Below are positions 18,721-27,917 of a DNA stretch of 64,000 nt, in pieces. The DNA is taken from NCBI GenBank assembly GCA_037039685.1, contig JAWNGF010000002.1, positions 4,092,001 to 4,156,000 of the forward strand, given 5' to 3'. Position numbers and translations under genes: made by a program. Source of the DNA: Ceratobasidium sp. AG-K (lineage: Eukaryota > Basidiomycota > Agaricomycetes > Cantharellales > Ceratobasidiaceae). Under the pieces are notes generated by a model. The model was not told where the DNA came from, searched no databases, and saw only the letters and a program-made list of their open reading frames with translations. The first letter of the stretch is position 1; the number at the start of each line of letters is the position of its first letter.

Positions 18721-21700
18721 ATTCTGGATCACGCCCTTATGATTGTGCTATTGATTTCAAAGAAGGCACCAAAGTCCCAAAACCAGCAAGACCTATACCT
18801 TTATCCCCAGCCAAATCCATTGCAATGAGAGAATACCTTGATGAAGAACTTGCTGCAGGAAAGATCAGGCCTAGCAAATCCCCAATAGCATTGGCATGTT
18901 TTTTTGTCAAAAAACCAGGCCCACTAGGGGGACTATGATTGGTACAAGACCTGCAACCTGTTAATGCCATCACAAAGGACAACAGATTTCCTATGCCCCT
19001 TATGGAAGGTTTGCTTGACAAAATAAAAGATGCATAAATCTTCTCAAAAATTGACCTAAGGATGGGTTTCAATAACATCCGCATCAGGGAAGGAGACAAA
19101 TGGAAGGCCGCATTCAGGACAAAGGAAGGACTATTTGAATACATTGTCATGCTGTTTGGACTAAAAAATGCACCAGCCACATTTCAATGGTATATGAATC
19201 ACATCTTTCACAACAAAATTGATGTGTGTGTCATTATTTATATCAACAACATCCTTGTCTTTTCAACAACCTGCTCTCAACATGTAGTGGATCTATGAGA
19301 AGTACTTCAAATCCTGAAGGAGAACAACCTTTTTGCAAAACTACCAAAATGCAAGTTCTTTGTCTCAGAACGCATTTACATGGGACTGAAGATCAGCAAC
19401 GAAGGTATATCCATGGACAAAGAAAAAATCAAGGCCATAAAGGAATGGAAGGAACCAAAGACAGTGAAGCAAGTGCAAGCATTTCTAGGCTTTGCAAATT
19501 TCTATAGGAGATTTGTACCTGGTTTCTTGACGATTGCTAAACCTCTCACTGGATTAACACAAAAGGATCTTCCATGGAAATGGGAAAACAAGGAACAAAA
19601 TGCATTCAATGGTATCAAGGAATTGATTTGTAAAGATCCCATACTCCAACACCCCAATCCGGAGAAGCTGTTTTTCCTTGAAACCAATGCTAGTGGAGTA
19701 GCAATGGGGGAAATACTGTCCCAGAGACAAGAGGACGGAAGGCTACACCTGATTGCGTTCCTTTCAAAATCTTTCAACCTGGCACAGATGAACTACAACA
19801 TACATGATAAGGAACTTATGGCTATCATTGAGGCACTTATGCATTGGAGACTCCACCTGGAGGGAACAAAGGAAGAAATCACAGTATACACTGATCACAG
19901 GAACTTACAATTCTGGAAAGATGCAAAAACATTCAACAGGAGCCATGCAAATTGGCACCAAATACTGGCATCATACAATTTTGTGATTGTGTACAGACCT
20001 GGGATCCTTTCCCAAAAGCCTGATCTATTGTCAAGAAGGGCCAACCAAGCAGAAACTCCATTGGCGGAACAGATCATGATTGCCAACAAAAAATTCAAGG
20101 GCTTTGCAGGAGAATGCAAAGTCATCTCATTAACAATATCATCAAAGCACAACATGAGGACCCAGGACTACAAGGAATGATGGAACTTTGCAAAAAAAAA
20201 GAACTCTTTACCCAAGAGTATTCTTGCCAGCATAAAGGACTACAAAGTACGCAAAGAACTACTATGGTACAAAGGAAACATTGTGGTACCACAGGACAAG
20301 GATTGCTGACTAGCAATCATGCAAATGCACCATGGCTCCACAATTGCAGGGCATCAAGGGCAAGCAAGAACCCTAGAACTAGTGTCAAGACATTACTACT
20401 GGCCAGGGATGGAACAAAGTGTCAACAAATATGTGGATTCCTGTGAACAGTGCCAAAGAGCAAAGGGTACCAAAACGCAAGCCCTGTTAAAGCCCTTACA
20501 ACTTGCAAATGAACCATGGGAAGACATAGCCTATGATTTCATAGTCAAACTGCCTAAGTCAAAGGGGATGGATAGCATCCTGGTTGTAGTGGATAGGTTC
20601 TCCAGAATGGCTCATTTCATACCATGTAAGGAGGTGCACAAGGCAAGCAAGTTAGCAGAACTTTTCCTATGCAACATCTGGAAACTCCATGGATTTCCCA
20701 GAAGCACTGTCTCTGACTGGGGAGGCACCTTTAACAGCAAGTTCCTGAAAGCAATATATGAAAGGATTGGAGTCTCACCCTCCTTTAGCACCACCTACCA
20801 CCCCCAAACCAATGAAATCACAGAACAAGTAAACCAGTGGCTAGAAGCATGGCTTTGCACTTTCATCAACCATCACCAAGATAATTGGGTGGAACTACTT
20901 CCTATTGCCAAATTCTGTTACAACATGCACAAACACAAAGTTACAGAAAAGAGCCCATTCAAACCCGTTTACAGAAAGGAACCTTTATGGAACATTTCCA
21001 GTATAGTAACAGAAGTCCTGGAAGCAAACAAGGTTACTGCAATGTCGTAAGCTTCTTCTTGGTGGCTATGAGACAAGCCGCGATGGAGAGTGGACGGCAC
21101 TAAGACCTAAGTGACCTCTTGAACCGCAACACACTTAAGTGTCTGTAGGCTTCTTGAGGGTAGGGGTAGTTCAAAGTGTCACTCAAAGGGGATGTTTGAC
21201 GAGACAAAACAAGCTGGGGTTACCAGGCTTGTTGGTCCTCTATATATATTCAGAAAGTGACTGAGTCATACAAGACGCAGCCACACAAGTCATACATACA
21301 AGCCAGTCAGGAGTGTCCATGTGAGTCATGCTGTATGAACAGACATGACTCGTACAAAGCACAGTCGCGTTACACAGTGTAACACATAACCACAAGAAGG
21401 TGGCAACGCAACAGGAAAAACAACAAGGAAGAAACACAAACACATACATAGGAAAAGGATGAGACTTAGGCAAGTCCGATGGCGGGAGCATGGCTCACGG
21501 CATGCAAGATGGGAGGAAACAAGAAAGGAAGCTATTGCCACCATGGAACTACACCAGGTTAGGGAAGAAGAGGTCAAGGAGGAATACAAAGAAGGAGACC
21601 TAGTGTGGCTATACAGACCAGACATCAAGTCAAACAGACCTTCAAAAAAACTTGACAACAGGAAGTTTGGACCCTTTCCCGTAAAAAGGAAAATCTCTTC

Positions 21701-22358
21701 TCACCCTTACAAGCTTGATCTGTCACCAACTATGAAGAAGTACCCCGTTTTTCATATTGACCTCCTAAGTCAGTACAAGGTTGACAAGGAATTCAATTGG
21801 AACCAACCACGTCCTCTGCCAATCATCACCAAAGAAGGGAACAAAGAATATGAAGTGGAAAAAATGGTCAACTGGGAGATGACAAAGGAAGGGGTCTTCT
21901 ATGGGATCAGATGGAAAGGATATGGAGAAGAAGATGATACAGAACAACAAGTGGAGGATGTGGGCCACCTAACTGAGATAATACAGAAGTTTCTGAAGAA
22001 ACACCCTGAAGCACCAACACCAGCAAATTTCAAAGGAAAGATAAAAGGCCAAGGGGTGAGAGAGTGGGAAACCATCTGCAAAACTTGCAACTACTCTGAA
22101 ATCCACTCATTGCTCAACTCTCTCAACCTTTTTTGCGCTTCACCATGCCTGCTGTTTCCTGCTCCACCATTGCCAATAACCTCATCCGCATCCTCAACGG
22201 ACCGGTGTTTGCTATGGCAAGAATCCTTGACGCTGGGGCTGCCCTCTATGTCTTCAAGAGGTCACGGCAAGGCCCGGGCAGAATGCAATTTCAGGTGTCA
22301 GACAACATACTCCACTCAGACCTGGGGGTGTTCCAATGGGTTGGCAAAAAATGGCTGA
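18721..22358 (+). pseudogene. pol: pol remnant of I-d
   Basis: One main reading frame with stops at about 18937 (TGA), 19036 (TAA), 19297 (TGA) and 20307 (TGA), and compensating frameshifts near 20110 and 20195-20215, the latter at a run of nine A. The RT catalytic motif is YINN at 19239-19250 instead of YIDD, both changes being G to A after C. The RNase H motif is ETNASG instead of ETDASG. The integrase finger and most of the core are recognisable, followed by a chromodomain near 21850-22010. Removing the solo LTR and one copy of TGCAA keeps the frame. It is inactive on several independent grounds. Confidence 0.88.
21043..21502 (-). repeat. Family I solo LTR, minus strand
   Basis: 460 bp with 5-bp duplications TGCAA at 21038-21042 and 21503-21507. 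It carries the ACACTTAAGTGT palindrome, the bZIP-type TGASTCA site and the TATA box. Its 5' terminus is TGCCGTGAGC instead of TGTCGTGAGC. It was inserted after the integrase core of I-d. Confidence 0.92.
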
Positions 22359-22879
22359 CAAGAATGCAACTTCAAAGGAAGGGCATATCTGTCTGCCAAG
22401 GATGCGCTGCATTCCAGGTCTTGGAGGTTGTCCTCCTGTCCATGCATATGCTTGGAGTTTTGGAATGGGGAATGGAAAGAGCATACTTGAGTGAATGGGT
22501 ACCAGGAGCCAAAGGAAGACTGCCAACACTCTGACCCAGGTGGAATGACACCTGGGACGCCAACTTTGAAAAGGACCTGAGTGACTGGAGAATGGAGAGG
22601 GGTAGATACCAGAGGGAGAATTTTGAGTGGTCACCGTATTGGTGGAGGAAAGAGGGGACAGACGTGCAACAATGGGATGAAGAGTTTGTGGAAACCCAGA
22701 AGAGGGTGTTAGACTGGTCCAAGGCTGACTGGACAAGGGAGGAAACCTGGGAAGAATGGGAGAAATTCTTGGACAAACCAGGTAACACTGTGTTCAATCC
22801 CATTGATCTGACCTTGGAGGAGGACAAGGGACTGGAGGATTATGTGCGGTGTAAGGAGAAGGACTGCACATTACAGTGA
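22145..22879 (+). pseudogene. ORF3 of I-d (one nonsense codon)
   Basis: Starts MPAVS at an ATG, 104 nt after ATAAAAGG at 22041, and keeps the frame to 22879 except for a TGA at 22532-22534 in an Arg position. The VCQGC motif, Trp-rich helical part and NPIDLTLEEDKG SIM-like segment are all preserved. This conservation in an otherwise decayed element is notable, but it may only reflect shared ancestry. Confidence 0.8.
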
Positions 22880-22920
22880 GTCCATTTGAGTCCCCCAAAC
22901 AGACTCTTAGGGGGGAGTAA

Positions 22921-23385
22921 TGTCATGAGCCAGCTCTCCACTAGAGTTGTCTTGTGTCTTGCCTTCTGCTCTTGCATGTGTTGTTCTGTTTGTGTGTTGT
23001 TTGTCCTTTCCTGTGCCACGTTGCCATGTTCTTGTGGTTGTTCTGTTACTTTGTGTAACACAGCTGTGCTTTGTATGAGTCATGGCTGTTCATACAGCAT
23101 GACTCACATGGACAGTCCTGACTGGCTTGTATGTATGACTTGTGTGGCTGCGTCTTGTATGACTCAGCCACTTTCTGAATATATATTGAGGACCAACAAG
23201 CCTGGTAACCCCAGCTTGTTTTGTCTTGTCAAACATCCCCTTTGAGTGACACTTTGAACCACCCCTACCCTTGAGAGCCTACAGACACTTAAGTGTGTTG
23301 CAGTTCAAGAGGTCACTTAGGTCTTAGTGCCGTCCTCTCTCCATTGCGGCTTGTCTCATAGCCACTAAACAAGAAGCTTATGACA
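22921..23385 (+). repeat. LTR shared by I-d (as 3' LTR) and I-c (as 5' LTR)
   Basis: 465 bp. On its left is an I-d polypurine tract (AGGGGGGAGTAA); on its right is a family I PBS and the I-c gag. One LTR therefore serves two elements, the expected product of LTR-LTR recombination. It differs at many sites from the I-c 3' LTR (51802-52269), more than other LTR pairs here. TATATATT at about 23180 lies 33 nt before AGCTTGTTTTGT (23213-23224). Confidence 0.88.
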
Positions 23386-23387
23386 TT

Positions 23388-23399
23388 ACAAAACAAGCT
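23388..23399 (+). promoter_or_regulatory. Self-complementary primer-binding site (I-c)
   Basis: ACAAAACAAGCT, 2 nt after the LTR, is exactly complementary to 23213-23224. Confidence 0.68.
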
Positions 23400-23407
23400 T
23401 AACAATC

Positions 23408-25390
23408 ATGTCCATTCAGGAGGACGCGGGATTGTGTCTTGCAACACCATTATCAACAAGGAGAGGACCAAGTAGGGCCTCAAGACCTACAAGTTCCCTC
23501 AACAAGCAAGATATTGCACAAGCACGAGCCAGAGGACCAGCAAGGCCTCACCCACAAAGCCAAGCCTCTATGCCTGGAACATTCAATGCTGAGAACATTT
23601 CAGTCATACAAGAAGAACCCACCATTGTTACTAGGGAACCAGGCAATATTACCAACAATCCCACACTGGTCACAATTCCAATCCCTATCACAAACACAAC
23701 TCCAGGCCCACCACGTCCACTATGGCCTATGGGATCCAGAAGACAGTTTCTTTCCCCTCAACCTGAGGCTCACAGGGGCGTATCCCTTGTTCCTATCAGA
23801 CCCCCCCCCACGCCACACATTTCCCACGCTCCTCAAGTACCCCAGATTGCGAGAACTATCACCAATGCCGGTCTGGTCCCAATAAACTCTCAGGCCGTGA
23901 CACCTGTTAACCCAGCACCGCCATATGTACCACAAGGGTATTCCCAGCAACCAACAGGAACTGAAGGCCAAGAAATCCCTGGGATTCCCACCTCAAGTTC
24001 TAGTTCCAGCAGTAGGACAGTGATTAACAATCTTGACGACCTCAACAACCTCCACCTTGGAAGACACAATGCACTCTTAAGGATTATTGATGGAATGAGG
24101 ATAACAATCAATAGGCAACTCAACAGGTTAGAACAATCTACTCAAGTGTTGGCCAACAACCAACAAATCTTCAACAATTCTCTCAACAACCTACAAGGAA
24201 CCCTGACAGATATCCTCACCGCTGCACAAAACAGTGAACATAACAGCTTCCTGGTTGGGCAAGATGTAATCCGCCTAAGAAACAGAGTCACAAACACACA
24301 AGGACTAGTAAACAATGTACAGGAAGACCTTAACACCATGAGGCAGGCACAGTTAGCCTGGAATGAAGCAGTCACACAAGGACTAGAAGGACTAAGGGGA
24401 GACAGAAGGATTGCAATTGGACAAATTAACACCATGCAAGAGACAATCAACAACATGCGCAAACAGATGGATGAAGCATCCCTACATGCTGTATCACCTC
24501 CCCACCCCAAAGCAGAATCCACTAGGCTTGACAAATTGGAACAAAGGCTACGTCAGCTTTCTGAAAACCCTGACAACAGAAGGGAAAATAGGCGTCCAAA
24601 AGTAACTAGACCAGAAGCTTTTGACGGGAAGAAAGGAGAGGGAGCAGAAATGTTCATCACCCAAATGGAGAGCTACTTTGTCAGGTTGGGTGACCAATAC
24701 AGCTTGGGACAAGAACAAATTAGAGAAGCACTTGCCAATTTCAAATCGGATAACAGATCTGCTACACATTGGGCACAGGTGCTACTCCAATCCATGAACA
24801 ATGGAGTACCTGATCCAAACCTATCATCATGGGAAACATTCAAGTCGCACTTCATGGAACAATTTAGCGACCCTAACAAGAAGGCTAAGGCAGAAGCCAA
24901 TATCCAAAAAAGCAAACAAGTCAACTCAGTAGCAAACTATGCAACAGAATTCCAATTTCAAATGGTAGATGTGAATTGGGGGGAAGAAGCCCTGATCAAC
25001 CAATTCAAGGAAGGACTCAAGCCGGAGATCAAAACAGAATTGGCACAATTCAAACTTTCCCTTATCAACAAGGATGGAACTGAAAGGCACCTTAACCTTA
25101 ACCAATGGATCACTCTTGCAATCTCCATGAACCAGAAATTGCAACAGATCAAGGCATTTACTGGGAAGAAAACACCCCAATTGACCACTACTGGGCAAAC
25201 CTCTACAAAGGGGCTTCCAGACAAAGTATACAAGGCAAGAATAGCATCAAACCAATGCCTGAAGTGCGGCCAAGAAGGTCACCGTTTGCTCAAATGCTCA
25301 TCAAAGGAGTGGATAACAACTGAGCCCAGCATAAAGGGAAGAGAAGCTACAATAATAGAAGATTTGGGAAAAGAAGGGGTCTCCCTCTAA
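23408..25390 (+). CDS. gag: Gag of I-c, intact, 660 aa
   Basis: The only uninterrupted family I gag in the window. It starts MSIQED at an ATG shared with I-a, I-b and I-f. It has a disordered Pro/Ser-rich N terminus with a Ser run near 198, a long NNQQ-containing helical segment, the retrotransposon gag capsid domain (about 405-590), and the CCHC knuckle CLKCGQEGHRLLKC near 618-631. It ends GKEGVSL, overlapping the -1 pol frame. The protein is expected to assemble the cytoplasmic particle and bind element RNA. It is CpG-poor relative to I-a, so survival of the whole frame is somewhat surprising in this older copy. Confidence 0.9.
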   Translation: MSIQEDAGLCLATPLSTRRGPSRASRPTSSLNKQDIAQARARGPARPHPQSQASMPGTFNAENISVIQEEPTIVTREPGNITNNPTLVTIPIPITNTTPGPPRPLWPMGSRRQFLSPQPEAHRGVSLVPIRPPPTPHISHAPQVPQIARTITNAGLVPINSQAVTPVNPAPPYVPQGYSQQPTGTEGQEIPGIPTSSSSSSSRTVINNLDDLNNLHLGRHNALLRIIDGMRITINRQLNRLEQSTQVLANNQQIFNNSLNNLQGTLTDILTAAQNSEHNSFLVGQDVIRLRNRVTNTQGLVNNVQEDLNTMRQAQLAWNEAVTQGLEGLRGDRRIAIGQINTMQETINNMRKQMDEASLHAVSPPHPKAESTRLDKLEQRLRQLSENPDNRRENRRPKVTRPEAFDGKKGEGAEMFITQMESYFVRLGDQYSLGQEQIREALANFKSDNRSATHWAQVLLQSMNNGVPDPNLSSWETFKSHFMEQFSDPNKKAKAEANIQKSKQVNSVANYATEFQFQMVDVNWGEEALINQFKEGLKPEIKTELAQFKLSLINKDGTERHLNLNQWITLAISMNQKLQQIKAFTGKKTPQLTTTGQTSTKGLPDKVYKARIASNQCLKCGQEGHRLLKCSSKEWITTEPSIKGREATIIEDLGKEGVSL

Positions 25391-25407
25391 CTGTGTGTGG
25401 AGAGACC
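25366..25407 (+). promoter_or_regulatory. -1 frameshift signal (I-c)
   Basis: GGGAAAA at 25366-25372 in phase, a 5-nt spacer, GGTCTC (25378-25383) pairing with GAGACC (25402-25407). The stem, loop and spacing are the same as in I-a although flanking codons differ. Confidence 0.72.
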
Positions 25408-26253
25408 AAAGAACCGGCAATGGAAACAATGTACTTTAGAGCAACAAACAAATCAACCATTGTTCACACAAACATTGCCAGAATCACAGAACCAGTCCCT
25501 ACTCTCATTGATTCAGGAGCTTCTAAAAACTTTATGGATATCTCTTGGGCCTGCTCCAACAACATTCCTCTCATTGAGCTTCCCTCTCCACAAAAAGTAA
25601 TTGGCATCCAGGGAAAAGAACTCTCACACCAAATACGCTTCAAAGCCAAGCTTGTACTAGACGTAGAAGGAAAAACCTTCAAACAAATCTTTTTTGCTAT
25701 GCCTACTGGAGAAACCAAGCTCATTTTAGGACTTGAATGGTTAGAAGAAGCAAACCCTGATATTAACTGGAGAACAAAGCACATATCATGGCAACCTGAA
25801 CGCATACAGGCAAGAACAGCCTCAATAGACAACCTACCAGAAGAATTCAAGGAATTTGCCAATGTGTTTAGCAAGGAAAAGTTCAAAAGAATTCCGGATC
25901 ATTGCCCATACGACTGTGCCATTGACTTCAAGGAAGGGGCTGAACTTCCAAACCCAGCGAGACCTATCCTGCTCTCACCGGCCGAATCTATTGCACTAAG
26001 GGAATACCTGGATGAGGAAATCGCCACCAGGAAAATTTGACCCAGCAAATCCCCCATTGTGTCACCTTGTTTCTTTGTCAAAAAACCTATTGATCCAAAG
26101 AATCCAGAAGCAGTGCAACAATTACGGCTTGTTCAAGACCTCAGAGGAGTGAACACCATTACAAAGGACAACAGGTTCCCAATGCCCTTAATGGAAGATC
26201 TTCTGGATAAAATCAAGGATGCAAAATTTTCTCCAAAATCAATCTGCGCATGG
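25372..26253 (+). pseudogene. pol: pol of I-c, 5' part (protease and start of RT)
   Basis: Protease LIDSGASKNF is present. A TGA at 26038-26040 replaces the CGA (Arg) seen in I-a at the same place. A one-base deletion in an A/T run near 26225 shifts frame just before the family IV insertion at 26254. It continues at 48381. Confidence 0.88.
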
Positions 26254-26740
26254 TGTTGCAACCTGCTAAGTAGTAGAGTTGATGACTCCTAATTGCCTTG
26301 TTGACTGTGAGCAATAAGTCTAAGTAGACTAAATTGCTAAGGGAAATCACTAGCTTCTAAGTAGAAGTCCTAGCTCCAAATCCCAAGTGGCTGCTGAAGT
26401 GGCTAAGTAGCCAAGTGCCTCTGATCACACACTGCAGGGAGAGTTGACAAGGCAAAGCAAGCTGGGGATGACCATGCTTGCAAGCCAGTATATATACTCA
26501 GAAAGCAAGTGAGTCATAGTATATACATGAGTCACATGCCTGAGTCAAAGTCCAAGTCATAAAGGGGCTGTGCAGGCCAGCCAATAGAAAACAGCATGAG
26601 TCATATGACTCATGGTGACACGTCATCCATACACCTCACTAAACAAGGGAGAGGGCACATCTATACAGAAAGGGCGCATAAGGCGCCAGTACAAGCCACA
26701 AGACCGCAGAGACAGAGAGAGGGCGGGACAGGTCACGACA
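26254..26740 (-). repeat. 3' LTR of family IV
   Basis: 487 bp, TGTTGCAACC to GTCACGACA on the plus strand. It contains the 18-bp palindrome ATGAGTCATATGACTCAT at 26596-26613 and several TGASTCA sites. A polypurine tract (own sense GGGGGGGCAA) lies just inside at about 26741-26751. Confidence 0.93.
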
Positions 26741-26780
26741 TTGCCCCCCCACATAGGACCAGGTAGTGGAGCACCTGGGC

Positions 26781-27917
26781 CTATCTGCGGGCAACCCATT
26801 CCTTTAGCTCCAGCCAGCCAACACGTTCTGCCAGGTTCCGCATGTCCGCCTTGAGGACCTTGTTCATGCGGTCCCACTTTTCTTGGTAGAGCCTGTCAAG
26901 CTCTTCCTGGTGCCGTTTTTGGAGCTGCTCGAGTTCTTCTTGCTCGCGGAGTGCCCACTGCTCCTGTCGGTGGTCAAGCCATTTGTTGAGCTGGTTGACC
27001 GTCCAGGATCCGCACTGGACAAGGCGGTAGGCCTCCAGGACGTTGGTGTTGCAGGGCATGCGATTGGCCGGCAGGTGGGGCTCGAGGTCGGCAATTGCCT
27101 GCCCAACATTGGCAATGAGGGCCTCGACATTTTCCCGGGCCCTGTCCCAGGTTGCGTTCCACTCCTGTTTGACTCGCTCGGCGTCGTCATTGGTGATGGG
27201 AGGAGGGGGAGGGACATCAACCGTCTCCTTCTTGAGTTTGCCTGGCTCCATTGGCTGGTCGCTTTCATTGGCGCCTTTTGACCAGTTGGTAGCAAAGAGC
27301 GGGGATTTGGGGTAAGTGTTGTCAGTGATTGGTGGTTAAGGCTTTTTCTGCCACTCACAAGGGGCAGGCCAACTGCTGGTGAAGTCGTAGGAGCAATCAC
27401 TCCACCAGGTTCCCTTGTCGTCATTGTGTCCTCCATTGGCCAAGGCGGTGTGGGGGTTGGTTTCACGCTTGAGCCACTTGTCGCCTTCCCAGTTGTGGCT
27501 GGTGTCCCTGTTCCAGGTGTCGGAGCTCTTGGTGACCAAATTGCGGATGGTAAGTCCAACGCATCCCTGGCAGTGGTAGTATTTGCTCTGACCAATGTTG
27601 GTCGGGTCTGAGGGCCAGGCGTTGGGGTGGCTGCCCCAGAGGAGGGAGCCAAGTTGGGGGTGGATGAGGGACTTGTGTTCCTCATCCCACTTGAGGTTGC
27701 CTCGTTTGGCAAGGGGGATGTAGCCAAGGTGAACCCCAGGCTTGAGGTTGTTGGCCAGCTTCCTGGCCTCCTTGAGGGACCGGGGCGCTGTGGCCCTGCA
27801 GCTGATGGCAAATTTGCCAGGTCCTCTGGCCATGATGGCCTTGTCATAGGCGGCACTGCGCCTGTAGGAGGTGAGACAGGCAGCAGCGGCGGTGTTGTTG
27901 GAGCGGATAGGGGCCAT
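26781..27917 (-). pseudogene. ORF3 of family IV (one TAA), about 378 codons
   Basis: Starts MAPIRSNN at 27917 in a frame different from pol; one in-frame TAA at 27338-27336 splits it. The N-terminal part contains LHPQLGSLLWGS-like and HCQGC segments that align with the LHSDLG...WVGKKWP...VCQGC region of family I ORF3, so the two are probably homologous. The C-terminal part (27251-26781) is new: a Pro-rich link, then a strongly helical, Glu/Gln/Arg-rich stretch (REQEELEQLQKRHQEELDRLYQ) typical of a coiled coil. The family I SIM-like segment was not found. A TATA-like ATACAAAAGG (28040-28031) lies 123 nt upstream of the ATG. Confidence 0.65.

Larger units (their letters stand above)
18721..22920 (+). 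mobile_element. Family I element I-d, 5'-truncated and decayed
   Basis: Begins in RT (PYDCAIDFKEG) with LTR, gag and protease missing. It runs through RNase H, integrase, chromodomain and ORF3 to a polypurine tract that abuts the LTR at 22921. It is interrupted by a solo LTR at 21043-21502. It is CpG-poor compared with I-a. It belongs with I-e to a subgroup that reads KKPGPLGG after the RT FFV motif. Confidence 0.88.

Noticed and set aside
21050..21100. Open frame continuing from I-d pol into a Phe/Val-rich tail
   Set aside because: It is a read-through into the inserted solo LTR at 21043.
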